From an uncultured Siphonobacter sp. (GTDB lineage Bacteria > Bacteroidota > Bacteroidia > Cytophagales > Spirosomataceae): a stretch of DNA of 64,000 nt. Location of the stretch: NCBI GenBank assembly GCA_913775095.1, contig CAJYIW010000001.1:116900-180899 (forward strand). Reading direction: 5' to 3'. The notes below the pieces were generated by a model that saw only the letters and a program-made list of their open reading frames with translations, was not told the origin of the DNA and searched no databases. Both the position numbers and the translations under genes were made by a program. Below, piece by piece: positions 9,009-18,169 of this stretch (positions are counted from its first letter, which is position 1; every line of letters begins with the position of its first letter).

Positions 9009-9639
9009 AGATTCAGATCAGAAACGTGAGTATAGAAAATTTTGAAAAACACTCCACCCTCAGAAAAGGATTATGCCATTTGCTGATCTTACCATTTATT
9101 ATCTCGATCAAACGTAGTAGCTGAATCTAAAATTATAGTATCTTCGTCTTCTAAATAACCTCATAAATTAATCTATGAATAGGTCAAACTCAGCTGTTCG
9201 GTTTAGGCATGAACGTAGGGCTTATATGAAGCTTTTCAAAGCCCTTTATTGTAGAGTAGATCCGTCAGATTTAAAACATTCTCCATGCCTCTTTATTTAA
9301 TGCCGGTTACACGGGCTATAAAACGGAGCGTACCGGCCTTTATAAAGGCTGTTTCGCTCCTTATGGGTCTGAAAAGCAGATCAGTACTCCTTTCAGGGCT
9401 GGCGTAGTGCAGCGGATGAACTCACTCCCCTGGCCCTGTCATCGAAGACCCGCCTCTGATCCGGATTATTCGCTACGTTTTATAACATATGGCCATTATC
9501 CGAAACGGTTACCCGCGAGGTTCGCATCTGATGCTGACTCGCATGGTGACCTTACCCAGAAGCTTCTTCTCCCCACATCCGCCCGTCATTAAAACAGGTG
9601 GAAATTCTTTTCACTTTTTCCATCATTTAACTCCTACTT
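9009..9639. other. 631-base divergent intergenic region
   Basis: Lies between the LLM oxidoreductase (minus) and the MarR gene (plus). No convincing gene: the only open frame (9407-9592, plus) has no family features. It holds a minus-strand TACGTTTG box at 9109-9116 and a nested palindrome at 9325-9360 (see separate entry). Such a position is where a MarR-family repressor usually binds, but no clean MarR operator was seen next to the start. Confidence 0.5.
9325..9360. repeat. Nested inverted repeat
   Basis: Outer arms GGAGCG (9325-9330) and CGCTCC (9355-9360) enclose the perfect 14-base palindrome GCCTTTATAAAGGC (9336-9349). It could form a cruciform or a weak hairpin in RNA. There is no T-run after it, so a terminator is unlikely. 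It may be a protein-binding site. Confidence 0.5.
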
Positions 9640-10101
9640 ATGAAAGATGAAAATGCCATTACCCTGACCACTTTTAGTATGTCGGAAGAAAGTAATGGTT
9701 TTTTACTATGGAAGGTAAGTAATCTCTGGCAGCGGGAGCTGAAGGCTCAGCTCGATCCCTTTGATTTAACCCATACTCAATTTGCCCTGCTGGCCAGCGT
9801 AGGCTGGAATAGCCTCAGCAAAGACCAGGTTACTCAGGTTGATCTTTCCGAACATACCAAAGTCGACCCCATGACGACTTCAACCGTCGTTCGGACGCTT
9901 GAAATGAAAGGACTATTGACCCGGGCTCCGCACAAAACGGATACGCGTGCCAAGGTTATTACCCTGACCGCCGAAGGAAAATCAACGCTTGAATCTGCCA
10001 TTGAGCGGGTAGAAAACTTTGAGAATGAGTTTTTCGAATCGTTTAAAGATTCTGATGAACTCAAAAACAGCCTTCAGTTACTTCTAAGATACTCAAGGTA
10101 A
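9640..10101 (+). CDS. MarR-family transcriptional regulator
   Basis: 153 residues, the family's usual length. The winged-helix core is visible: helix pair around LTHTQFALLASVGW, the recognition segment VDPMTTSTVVRTLEMKGLL and the wing RAPHKTDTRAKVITLTAEGK with the conserved D-x-R. It would act as a ligand-responsive dimer. It is divergent from the LLM flavin oxidoreductase gene, a common arrangement when the regulator controls its neighbour. The next plus-strand gene is over 400 bases away behind a hairpin, so it is probably monocistronic. Confidence 0.88.
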   Translation: MKDENAITLTTFSMSEESNGFLLWKVSNLWQRELKAQLDPFDLTHTQFALLASVGWNSLSKDQVTQVDLSEHTKVDPMTTSTVVRTLEMKGLLTRAPHKTDTRAKVITLTAEGKSTLESAIERVENFENEFFESFKDSDELKNSLQLLLRYSR

Positions 10102-10526
10102 ACCATTGGGTTCTACTGACAGAACCACCCATTTCCCTAAACTGAACTAGTCCTATGCATGTGTCGGGTATCTTTTAATCAGGAAAAATACCCTGCGTAA
10201 GTCAAAACGGCGATAAGCCTTACTCAGCGAAGGCCTTTCCTTAATTTCCGGAAAGGCCTTCTCCCTGAAAATTCAGGGTTACTCCTTTTAAACTTCCCTC
10301 TGCCTCGGGTTCCCTATCCTCTCATATCTGGATTTAGTAGCCAAAATCCTCGCCTTTGGCGTTTTTCATTACGTTTTATTCATTCATACATTACCTTTAA
10401 AGTCAAAGGTAAAATCACTTTTTCGCAAACTTTTATTTTGAAAGAATAGGTTATATTGCCTTTTTATATGGTTTTTACCCCTAAATACCATCCCCTGTTC
10501 TTTTTCCCTACAATCATTATTCACTT
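10102..10526. other. 425-base intergenic region with two hairpins
   Basis: Holds a strong hairpin (10229-10261) and directly after it a small one, CCCTGAA-AA-TTCAGGG (10263-10278). The stretch 10380-10500 is AT-rich and probably contains the promoter of the M14 peptidase gene, though no full -33/-7 pair was found. No gene seen. Confidence 0.5.
10229..10261. terminator. Hairpin, probable terminator of marR
   Basis: Perfect 12-base stem GAAGGCCTTTCC (10229-10240) / GGAAAGGCCTTC (10250-10261) with a 9-base loop. No T-run follows, so the assignment rests on stem strength and position after the MarR gene. Confidence 0.55.
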
Positions 10527-13280
10527 ATGATCCGTCAAATTTTACTGGGTAGTGCCTTCTTTCTGGCGGTATCTGTGGCTCAGGCTCAGAACATTCCTAC
10601 CCCGAAAGAACATTTTGGCTTCAACATTGGCGACGATTACCATCTGTCTAACTATACGCAGACGGAAGCCTTTTTTAAAAAGCTTGCCACTTCCGACCGC
10701 GTTAAACTCGTAGACATCGGCATGACCGAAGAAGGCCGTCATCAGTATATGCTGGTGGTGACTTCTCCAGAAAATCACAAAAAACTGGATCGCTATAAAG
10801 AGATTTCTACGAAAATGGCCCGGGCGGAAGGTCTTTCGGAAGAACAGGCTCATGCTCTGTCGAACGAAGGCAAAGCCGTGGTCTGGATTGATGGAGGCTT
10901 GCACAGTACGGAGACGGTAGGAACCATGCAGCTCATCCAGATGGCTTATAATCTGGTTACGCGTACGGATCCGGAAACGATGCGAATTCTGGATAAAACG
11001 GTGGTTCTTCTGACGCACGCGAATCCCGATGGGCACGAACTGGTGGGAAACTGGTACATGCGTCAGTCTTCGCCCGAAAAGCGTTCGCAGAACTTTTTAC
11101 CCCGTTTGTATCAAAAATACATCGGTCACGATAACAACCGCGATTTCTTCATGCAACACATGAAAGAAACGCAAAATATTGGTCGTCAGTTGTTTGTAGA
11201 GTGGATTCCGCAAATCATGTACAACCACCACCAAACGGCTCCGGCGGGGGCCGTCGTGGCGGGTCCTCCGTACCGCGATCCCTTCAACTACGTGTTCGAC
11301 CCTCTGATGGTAACGGGGATTGATGCGGTGGGAGCAGCGATGATTAACCGCCTGAATACCGAAGACAAACCCGGATTTACCCGTTTGGGCGGTTCCGTGT
11401 TCTCGACCTGGTATAACGGTGGTTTACGGACGACGACGCACTTCCATAACATGATTGGTCTGCTGACGGAAATGATTGGTAACCCGACGCCCGCTTCGGT
11501 GCCTCTCGTTCCTAACCGTCTCATTCCGAATGGAAATACGCCTCTGCCGGTTACTCCTCAGGACTGGCATTTCAAGCAATCCATCGACTATTCTGTGTCG
11601 CTGAACTATGCCGTTCTGGATTATGCCGCCCGTCATGCCGATGAATTGCTGTATAATATTTACAAAATGGGCAAGAACTCCATTGATCGCGGCAGCAAGG
11701 ATTACTGGACCTTATCTCCCAAACGCATTGACGCGATTAATGAAGCCGTGAAGGCCGATCAGAGCAAAGAAGGCGGACGTTCCCGCGGACAGGCGGCGGG
11801 TCGGGAGTCAGGACTGCCCATCAAGTATTACAATGATGTCTTCCAGGATCCGACTCTTCGGGATGCCCGGGGATATATCATCCCGGCGGATCAGGCCGAT
11901 TTTGCTACGGCTACGAATTTCGTGAATGCCCTGATTCGTACGGGCATTCAGATTCAGCAGGCGACGGCTGATTTCAGCGTAAAAGGCAAGAAATATCCGG
12001 CGGGTTCTTACATCGTAAAAACGGATCAGTCGTTCCGTCCGCACGTGCTGGATATGTTCGAACCTCAGGATCACCCTAACGATTTTCAGTATCCCGGCGG
12101 CCCTCCGGTTCGTCCCTACGATGCCGCAGGCTGGACGCTGGCCTTCACCATGGGCGTGAAATTTGATCGTTTAGTGGATGCTTTCGACGGCCCTTTCAAG
12201 AAACTTCCCTACGGTGAATTACTGAAAGCCCCCGGTAAAGTAGACGCTTCTTCCGCGGGTGGCTATACGCTGACGGCGAAAGCCAACTATTCATTCATTG
12301 CCGTCAATGATCTGTTGAAAGCCGGCGTTGAAGTGTATCGTCTTCCCGGCGGAGCTTCGGGTAAAGATGCGGGCGTGTTCTACGTTCCTGCTTCTGCCAA
12401 AGCCAAACAGTTACTGGAGAAATCTTCCAAAGATTTAGGTATCACGGTAGAAGGGTTAGCCAAGAAACCCACGGGTACCATGACCAAAGTGGCTCCGATG
12501 CGAATTGCTCTCTGGGATACGTATGGTGGCTCGATGCCTTCGGGCTGGGTTCGCTGGCTGATGGAGCAATATCATTTCCCAATGGATGTGATTTATTCGC
12601 AGCAGGTAGACGCCGGAGATTTGAATAAGAAGTACGATGCCATCGTTTTCGTGACCCGTGCCATTCCTGCCAAGCGTGCGGAAAGTGCCGGAGAATACGG
12701 CGGTTACCGCATGCCTGAGCCCAAGAAAGAAGATATTCCGGCGGAATTTCATCCCTGGATGGGTCAGATCACGGCTGAAAAGTCGATTCCTCAACTGAAG
12801 AAATTCCTGGAAAATGGAGGTAAGGTCATTACGATTGGCACGAGTACGAACCTGGCCTATCACCTCGACCTGCCCGTGAAGAGTGCTCTCACCGAGATGA
12901 CTACCGCCGGAACCGAACGGGCGTTACCGAACGAAAAATACTTCATTCCCGGTAGCGTCTTACAGGTAACGCTGGACTCCACGCAGAGTGCCACCTACGG
13001 TATGCCTACGCTGACGGATGTGTATTTTGATTCAAGTCCGGTATTCAGGATTGCTCCGGAAGCCATTGCCAAAGGTACGGTCAAGCCACTGGCTTGGTTT
13101 GCTACCAATCGTCCGCTTCGCAGCGGTTGGGCCTGGGGTCAGTCGTACTTGCAAGATGGCGTAGCGGCTTTCGAAGCTCCCATTGGGAAAGGAAAACTAT
13201 ACGCCTTCGGACCGGAGATTACCTTCCGTACGCAGGCTCAGGGTACGTTTAAACTGTTGTTCAATCAGCTTTATAAGTAA
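10527..13280 (+). CDS. Secreted M14-family zinc carboxypeptidase-like protein
   Basis: 917 residues. A signal peptide ends at about residue 20 (AVSVAQA-QN). The M14 zinc site begins with H126-x-x-E129 in GGLHSTETVG; a later His cluster (MYNHHQTAPAG, about 232) can give the third ligand and TEMIGN (about 314) the catalytic Glu. The peptidase domain covers roughly residues 40-380. The long C-terminal part (400-917) is typical of the large secreted M14 proteins of Bacteroidota and includes a Rossmann-like segment around APMRIALWDTYGG. It probably digests peptides outside the cell or in the periplasm. Codon use is close to that of the neighbours, and it appears to stand alone. Confidence 0.88.
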   Translation: MIRQILLGSAFFLAVSVAQAQNIPTPKEHFGFNIGDDYHLSNYTQTEAFFKKLATSDRVKLVDIGMTEEGRHQYMLVVTSPENHKKLDRYKEISTKMARAEGLSEEQAHALSNEGKAVVWIDGGLHSTETVGTMQLIQMAYNLVTRTDPETMRILDKTVVLLTHANPDGHELVGNWYMRQSSPEKRSQNFLPRLYQKYIGHDNNRDFFMQHMKETQNIGRQLFVEWIPQIMYNHHQTAPAGAVVAGPPYRDPFNYVFDPLMVTGIDAVGAAMINRLNTEDKPGFTRLGGSVFSTWYNGGLRTTTHFHNMIGLLTEMIGNPTPASVPLVPNRLIPNGNTPLPVTPQDWHFKQSIDYSVSLNYAVLDYAARHADELLYNIYKMGKNSIDRGSKDYWTLSPKRIDAINEAVKADQSKEGGRSRGQAAGRESGLPIKYYNDVFQDPTLRDARGYIIPADQADFATATNFVNALIRTGIQIQQATADFSVKGKKYPAGSYIVKTDQSFRPHVLDMFEPQDHPNDFQYPGGPPVRPYDAAGWTLAFTMGVKFDRLVDAFDGPFKKLPYGELLKAPGKVDASSAGGYTLTAKANYSFIAVNDLLKAGVEVYRLPGGASGKDAGVFYVPASAKAKQLLEKSSKDLGITVEGLAKKPTGTMTKVAPMRIALWDTYGGSMPSGWVRWLMEQYHFPMDVIYSQQVDAGDLNKKYDAIVFVTRAIPAKRAESAGEYGGYRMPEPKKEDIPAEFHPWMGQITAEKSIPQLKKFLENGGKVITIGTSTNLAYHLDLPVKSALTEMTTAGTERALPNEKYFIPGSVLQVTLDSTQSATYGMPTLTDVYFDSSPVFRIAPEAIAKGTVKPLAWFATNRPLRSGWAWGQSYLQDGVAAFEAPIGKGKLYAFGPEITFRTQAQGTFKLLFNQLYK

Positions 13281-13580
13281 TGTTTTGAATTACCTTGTTT
13301 AGAGTTTAGAGTTTTGAGTTAGACCTGATTAAGCCCCGCCAGACCTTTTGAATGCTGTTCATTGGTTTGGTGGGGTTTCCCTTTTCCGAACGTTTCTACA
13401 GGGTTACCATCTCTAACCATCCGAATTGCCTTTTTTACGTACAGACGTCCATTGATGGCGTCTCTGCTGGGTAATGAAAATCATCGGAAGGTAACCAGAA
13501 CCTCCTCAAATCGACGTCTCTATATAGCCCAAGCTATTGACTGGGATTCAAAACCAGTAACCTCTTTCCTTCTCTCTTGC

Positions 13581-13612
13581 TCTGTCATCCAGAGCGAAGC
13601 GAAGGACCCTGC
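13581..13612 (+). repeat. Copy of a dispersed intergenic repeat (TCATCC-AGAGCGAAGCGAAGGACC type)
   Basis: The stretch contains TCATCCAGAGCGAAGCGAAG followed by GACCCTGC. Variants of this phrase are scattered in intergenic DNA of many Cytophagales. Only one copy was noticed in this window, so the repeat status comes from general knowledge, not from the window. Confidence 0.5.
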
Positions 13613-13676
13613 TTAGGAGATAAAAGCACTTTCAGGAACAGGAATTCTCCCCGGCCAGGTATCTGCTTCCTTACAA

Positions 13677-13731
13677 AAGGATAAGACCCCTGACCGTTCG
13701 ACCGTACCGAATGGACAGGGACCTTACCCTT
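13677..13731. terminator. Bidirectional terminator-like hairpin
   Basis: Arms AAGGATAAGACCCCTG (13677-13692) and CAGGGACCTTACCCTT (13716-13731) pair over 16 bases with two mismatches around a 23-base loop. It sits just downstream of the YycJ-like gene and between two convergent genes. Confidence 0.55.
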
Positions 13732-13750
13732 TTAGACTTTATAATCCGTT

Positions 13751-14551
13751 TTACTCAGCAGGTATTACTTCTACGCTGATCTTTTTTGCCGTAACCCGAT
13801 ACAGAGGAGTTTCCTCGTGACGGGAAGCCACCACCAGTTCGGTATCGTTCATGTGGGGATGAAACAAATCCCACGCAACTTGTGGGTGGTTATTCTCCTT
13901 GGATAAGTGAGACAGAATCAAATGGCTCATGAAGGCAGGTCGGTAATGCTGAAACAGAGCTAAGGCCTGCTGGTTCGATAAATGCCCCTTACCACCCCGG
14001 ATGCGTTCTTTGAGAAAATACGGATAACGACTCTGAGCCAGCATCCCTTCGTCGTAATTGGCCTCCAGGAAAGCGGCATGGCATTGCTCAAAGTGACTGA
14101 TCAGGCGATCGCAGGGAGCTCCAATATCCGTAAACACGCCGACATTGACCCCCTGATGCGAAACCATAAAACTGTGGGGGTCGGCGGCATCGTGCCATTT
14201 GGCGAACGATTTCACGCATAACTCACCAATCCAGACCGAATCGTTACTGGGTAGTATATAAATGGGAAAGCCCGTTTGGGGGTATTTGCAGTTTTGAAGG
14301 GTCTTCGCCGTAATATAAACCGGAATCTGATATTTGGCAGCCAGCATGGGCACCCCCGTGATGTGGTCACTGTGCTCGTGCGAAATAAAAATAGCTTTTA
14401 CTGTAGTAATGGACAGCCCTAAGCGTCGCATTCGAGACTCGATCTGACGGCAGGAGATCCCGACATCCACCAGAATCGCTTCTTCCTCGTTGCCAATATA
14501 ATAGCAATTTCCGTTGCTGCCCGAATTCAGGGAGGTAATAAAAAGTGACAT
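13751..14551 (-). CDS. MBL-fold metallo-hydrolase, YycJ/WalJ-like
   Basis: 266 residues. The N-terminus SLFITSLNSGSNGNCYYI and the metal motif HEHSDHITG (His-x-His-x-Asp-His, about residues 58-66) are those of the YycJ/WalJ group of the metallo-beta-lactamase superfamily. Further metal ligands are expected in GVFTDIG and in HLILSHLSKENN near the C-terminus. Members act on nucleic acids or are linked to the cell wall and to DNA repair; a precise role cannot be given. It lies 48 bases downstream of the UbiA-like gene on the same strand and may be co-transcribed with it. Confidence 0.85.
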   Translation of the reverse strand: MSLFITSLNSGSNGNCYYIGNEEEAILVDVGISCRQIESRMRRLGLSITTVKAIFISHEHSDHITGVPMLAAKYQIPVYITAKTLQNCKYPQTGFPIYILPSNDSVWIGELCVKSFAKWHDAADPHSFMVSHQGVNVGVFTDIGAPCDRLISHFEQCHAAFLEANYDEGMLAQSRYPYFLKERIRGGKGHLSNQQALALFQHYRPAFMSHLILSHLSKENNHPQVAWDLFHPHMNDTELVVASRHEETPLYRVTAKKISVEVIPAE

Positions 14552-14599
14552 CCTACAAAGTAACGGGTTTCGGATTATTTCTTCGCGTTAAATCTGCTT

Positions 14600-15496
14600 T
14601 TAACCACCAAAGTAACTACCCGCAATCCCACAGCAGGCTTTTACCAGCAACAATCCATCAATGACGACCAGGTAATACAAAATTTTCCGCCGGTGGTGCA
14701 GACCATAGGCTACGATTAATAAAGCCAGGTAAGGTAACGCATTGAAAATCATCCGAACATTTGACATGTGCTGGGAACTGGCAAAGACGAAAAAAGAAGA
14801 TATGCCGACCAGCAGCAACGGAATCAGGACATAATTGATGGTTCTCCGGAGGCCAAAACGAACCACGAAGGTCTTCAGCTGATGGTTCGCATCATCGGCG
14901 TAATCCTTCAGATCAAACATGATGGCGTTGACGGTGCAGAACATCCAGTTTTTAATGAAAAACCAGATTTGCAGTTGAGCGTTGGGCAATACATGTCCGT
15001 GTTCAAGCTGTACTTCGAAGACGGGCATCAGGCTTACGCAACCCGCCCAGACAAAACCAATAACAAAGGCTTTCAGCCAGCCCGTATTCCGCAAATTAAG
15101 CCTCGACGAACCTATTCCGTAATACAAGAGGCCCGCTACAGGTACCGATGCTACAAACACGTAATCAACGAGCGGTAAGGAAGTAAGATTTCTGCCATAC
15201 TGAACCAGCAAAGTCACCCCGGATCCGAGGCCGATCAGGGACAATACCATCTGGCTGACCCGGACGAAACGAGCGTGTTGCCGGTACCATTCGGTCCGGG
15301 GATTGCGGGATACGGGAGCCGTCGCCGGAATGGTGTACGCGATGGTGTAATAGACGATAACCGCCGTGACTATCAATACGTAATAGGCCGGGGAAGCGAA
15401 GGGCACATTCAGTTGAAAAGCCGTTTCCAACGAAAGCATCAGGGCCAGCAGCCCCAGGAAATAATTGGAAAAAAACAGAAATTCAATGATCCGCAT
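14600..15496 (-). CDS. UbiA-like polytopic membrane protein (degenerate prenyltransferase)
   Basis: 298 residues with about eight or nine hydrophobic segments. The second aspartate-rich motif of the UbiA family is present (MFDLKDYADD, about residue 198), followed by the usual KTFVVRFGLRRT. The first motif (N-D-x-x-D-x-x-x-D) that binds the prenyl diphosphate is not visible: the expected loop reads NPRTEWYRQHARF. Activity as a prenyltransferase is therefore doubtful. Many Bacteroidota carry such a divergent relative. Neighbours give no pathway hint. Confidence 0.65.
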   Translation of the reverse strand: MRIIEFLFFSNYFLGLLALMLSLETAFQLNVPFASPAYYVLIVTAVIVYYTIAYTIPATAPVSRNPRTEWYRQHARFVRVSQMVLSLIGLGSGVTLLVQYGRNLTSLPLVDYVFVASVPVAGLLYYGIGSSRLNLRNTGWLKAFVIGFVWAGCVSLMPVFEVQLEHGHVLPNAQLQIWFFIKNWMFCTVNAIMFDLKDYADDANHQLKTFVVRFGLRRTINYVLIPLLLVGISSFFVFASSQHMSNVRMIFNALPYLALLIVAYGLHHRRKILYYLVVIDGLLLVKACCGIAGSYFGG

Positions 15497-15542
15497 ACGT
15501 TCTTCTTAGGCTTTTCGAAAACCTAAAGGAAGGCAGGAATTT

Positions 15543-16289
15543 TCAGAATGAGGCAGGGGCGATTCCCAATTTTTTGAATCGGTACAGATACGGTGCCTTG
15601 TGGGCCTTCCCCGTGTAACTCTTTTCCAGCCGCTCCAGCAAACCTAGCTGAAGCATTCGCCGCTGAAAACTGGACCGATTGAGTTTTTCACCCAAAATCG
15701 TTTCGTATAAATTCTGCAAGGTTTGCATGGTGAAAGCTTCACCCAGTAACGAAAAACCAAGCAGTTCCTGATCCAGATTCGTTCGTAAATGCTGCATGGC
15801 AAACTGGAGAATCCGGGTATGATCCTGCATGAGCTGAGGCAGGCGTCCGTAGTCGTGCCACCCGCAACGGTCGGCGATCAGGTCGGGTTGTGGGCTTACT
15901 TTGGTGAAATCGACTAATGCATAGTAACCAACGGTAACAAACCGCTGGAGCAGCCAGTGGTGTTCTCCGGCGGCAAAACCCTTGCCTTCCAGAATGGCTT
16001 TCATGGATTCGGGATCTGATCGCTCGAGGCTGCCGAAGGTGTGAAATTGCTGTAAAAACAGATCGGTTAATCCGGTTCGCTCGCCCAACACGCGGCGAGC
16101 CGCTTCTTCCAGATCTTCATCCATTCGAATGAAGCCACCGGGCAATGCAAAAAGACTGGTGTTTTCATATTCCAGAATCAGAATTTTCAATTCCTGTTCG
16201 TGAAAACCGATGATGACAAAGTCCAGAGCCAGGTGTGGAATAAAGCCCGTCCCCGAAACCTCACTGATTAAATTAGAGTCCGTTACCAT
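15543..16289 (-). CDS. Nudix-derived transcriptional regulator (NrtR/AraR-like)
   Basis: 248 residues from the ATG at 16289; an upstream ATG at 16364 would put the palindrome at 16340-16370 over the start region and adds no recognisable sequence. N-terminal Nudix fold: the box reads GGFIRMDEDLEEAARRVLGERTGL in two parts, GGFIRMDEDLEEA and ARRVLGERTGL. The catalytic R-E-x-x-E-E glutamates are partly replaced (RVLGER), so it probably binds rather than cleaves a nucleotide-sugar-like ligand. The C-terminal part (SSFQRRMLQLGLLERLEK) looks like the winged helix of NrtR-type repressors. It is divergent from a secreted carboxylesterase, which it probably controls. Confidence 0.8.
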   Translation of the reverse strand: MVTDSNLISEVSGTGFIPHLALDFVIIGFHEQELKILILEYENTSLFALPGGFIRMDEDLEEAARRVLGERTGLTDLFLQQFHTFGSLERSDPESMKAILEGKGFAAGEHHWLLQRFVTVGYYALVDFTKVSPQPDLIADRCGWHDYGRLPQLMQDHTRILQFAMQHLRTNLDQELLGFSLLGEAFTMQTLQNLYETILGEKLNRSSFQRRMLQLGLLERLEKSYTGKAHKAPYLYRFKKLGIAPASF

Positions 16290-16339
16290 AAGATTACTAC
16301 TGAAATTACTCCCGTGTTTGGCAAAGTCAGCGGAAGCAT

Positions 16340-16370
16340 TTATTATTGTCGCACTATGCAACAATAATAA
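16340..16370. promoter_or_regulatory. Palindromic operator for the Nudix-type regulator
   Basis: Perfect 10-base arms TTATTATTGT (16340-16349) and ACAATAATAA (16361-16370) with an 11-base spacer, placed between the divergent regulator and esterase starts. Its size and symmetry fit a dimeric NrtR-family repressor. Binding is inferred. Confidence 0.6.
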
Positions 16371-16419
16371 GAATCAAATTAGTCTGTTCGGTATTTCTAC
16401 AAATAAATTTCCTCTACGA

Positions 16420-18039
16420 ATGAAAACGCTCAGTACTTTTTTACTGCTTGCCGGTATGGCCGCTTCGGCCTGGGCTCAAAAAGCTCCACAAGTTAAAATC
16501 AAAGAGGGCACGCTGGAAGGCATCAGCGAAACCAAGGGCGTTCGGACGTTCAAGGGCATTCCCTTTGCTCAGCCTCCGGTGGGCGACCTTCGCTGGAAAG
16601 AACCCCAGCCCCCGAAAAAATGGAGCGGTGTCTATAAAGCCGATCATTTCGGTCCTTCGGCCATGCAGCGGCCCATTTTTGGAGACATGAATTTTCGGTC
16701 CAAAGGCACCAACGAAGACTGCCTGTACCTGAATGTCTGGGCACCCGAAAACGCCGGCAAAAAAGCCTTACCCGTTCTGGTGTATTTCTACGGCGGCGGC
16801 TTTATGGCCGGTGACGGTTCCGAACCCCGTTATGATGGGGAAAGCATGGCTCAGAAGGGCATTGTCGCAGTAACGGTTAATTACCGCCTCAACGTTTTTG
16901 GCTTTCTGGCCCATCCGGAATTAACGAAAGAATCGCCCCACCACGCCTCAGGTAATTACGGCTTACTGGATCAGATGGCGGCCTTACGCTGGGTCAAGGA
17001 GAACATTGCGGCCTTCGGTGGAGATCCTTCGCAGGTAACCATTGCCGGAGAGTCCGCGGGTTCCATTTCGGTCAGTGCCCAGATGGCTTCCCCTCTCTCC
17101 AAGAACCTGTTTTCCAAAGCCATTGGAGAGAGCGGTTCGCTGTTAGGCACCTTACCTCCGGTATCGCTGGCCGAAGCCGAGAAAAAAGGCAGTGCTTTTG
17201 CGGCTACACTCGGAGCGAAATCACTGGCTGAGCTGCGGGCCTTACCTGCCTCGCAGGTACTGGAAGCAACGGCCAAAGCGGCTCCCGGCAGTTTTCCGCT
17301 GGTGATCGACGGGTATTTCCTGCCTAAATCCGCTCACGAAATTTTTGCCGCTGGCGAGCAGGCTCAGGTTCCCTTGTTAGCGGGTTGGAATTCAGAAGAA
17401 ATGAATTACCGGGCTTTCCTGGGCGGGCAGCAACCCACGGTTGAAAACTATAAACAAGCCGTCAGCAAACGATTTGGTGCTTCGGCGGATGCCATTCTGA
17501 AAGCGTATAATCCGGCCAGCGACGCGGAAGTAGAAGAGGTAGCCACGGCTTTAGCGGGCGATATGTTCATTGGTTACAGTACCTGGAAATGGATTGATTA
17601 CCAGGTCAAAACTGGTAAAAAACCCGTCTATCGTTATTACTATGCTCAGCCCCGTCCGGCGATGCGTCCCGAAATGGGGAATGCTACGCCCGGCCTTGCG
17701 GGAGGGGTTGTGAAAAGTGAAGGTCCGGCAACGGCGGCTCCAAAGCCCGCTAATAAAGGTGCGGTGCACTCCGCCGAGATTGAGTACGCGATGGGTAACC
17801 TGGGTAGTAATAAAGTGTACGCCTGGACCGAAGAAGATTATAAAGTTTCGAAAGTGATGCAGGAATACTTCGCCAATTTCATCAAAACAGGCAATCCCAA
17901 CGGAGCGGGCCTTCCCAACTGGTCTCCTGTTACTCCGGGCAAAGAGGCCGTTTTAGTAATTGATGCGAATACCAAAGAAATCATGGATCAACACCGCAAT
18001 CGCTACGAAACGATGGAAAAAGCTTCTTCAATGAAGTAG
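16420..18039 (+). CDS. Secreted carboxylesterase type B
   Basis: 539 residues from the ATG at 16420, whose product starts with a clean signal peptide (MKTLSTFLLLAGMAASAWAQ); earlier in-frame starts would bury that signal. The alpha/beta-hydrolase triad is visible: Ser212 in the nucleophile elbow GESAGS, an acidic residue in GWNSEEMNY (about 327) and His450 in AVHSAEIEY. The oxyanion loop VYFYGGGFMAGDG and the family marker EDCLYLNVW are present. It should hydrolyse esters in the periplasm or outside. A perfect terminator follows. The divergent Nudix-type regulator and the palindrome before the start point to ligand-dependent control. Confidence 0.92.
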   Translation: MKTLSTFLLLAGMAASAWAQKAPQVKIKEGTLEGISETKGVRTFKGIPFAQPPVGDLRWKEPQPPKKWSGVYKADHFGPSAMQRPIFGDMNFRSKGTNEDCLYLNVWAPENAGKKALPVLVYFYGGGFMAGDGSEPRYDGESMAQKGIVAVTVNYRLNVFGFLAHPELTKESPHHASGNYGLLDQMAALRWVKENIAAFGGDPSQVTIAGESAGSISVSAQMASPLSKNLFSKAIGESGSLLGTLPPVSLAEAEKKGSAFAATLGAKSLAELRALPASQVLEATAKAAPGSFPLVIDGYFLPKSAHEIFAAGEQAQVPLLAGWNSEEMNYRAFLGGQQPTVENYKQAVSKRFGASADAILKAYNPASDAEVEEVATALAGDMFIGYSTWKWIDYQVKTGKKPVYRYYYAQPRPAMRPEMGNATPGLAGGVVKSEGPATAAPKPANKGAVHSAEIEYAMGNLGSNKVYAWTEEDYKVSKVMQEYFANFIKTGNPNGAGLPNWSPVTPGKEAVLVIDANTKEIMDQHRNRYETMEKASSMK

Positions 18040-18086
18040 AGTTTGAATCGTTTGACTTTTGTTTGACTGGACTGTTCATTTACGCC

Positions 18087-18122
18087 AACGTCCCGGAAGA
18101 ATATCTTCCGGGACGTTTTTTA
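18087..18122. terminator. Rho-independent terminator after the carboxylesterase
   Basis: Perfect 14-base stem AACGTCCCGGAAGA (18087-18100) / TCTTCCGGGACGTT (18104-18117), 3-base loop, followed by a T-run. It ends the plus-strand esterase transcript. Confidence 0.9.
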
Positions 18123-18169
18123 TGGGAAGGCCGTATACGATGATGAGTCTCTTTTTCAGTATTACAAGT

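Larger units (their letters stand above)
13281..13750. other. 470-base convergent intergenic region
   Basis: Lies between the M14 gene (plus) and the YycJ-like gene (minus). A frame at 13362-13616 shows no protein features and is not called. The region holds an interspersed-type repeat (13581-13612) and a long hairpin (13677-13731). Confidence 0.5.

Noticed and set aside
9407..9592. 61-codon plus-strand frame in the MarR/LLM intergenic region
   Set aside because: No family features, no signal for translation, composition like non-coding DNA.
13362..13616. 84-codon plus-strand frame
   Set aside because: Low-complexity product; its end lies in a dispersed repeat and there is no plausible start context.
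16210..16419. Upstream extension of the carboxylesterase frame
   Set aside because: It would place the signal peptide 70 residues inside the protein and run over the operator and the divergent regulator gene.
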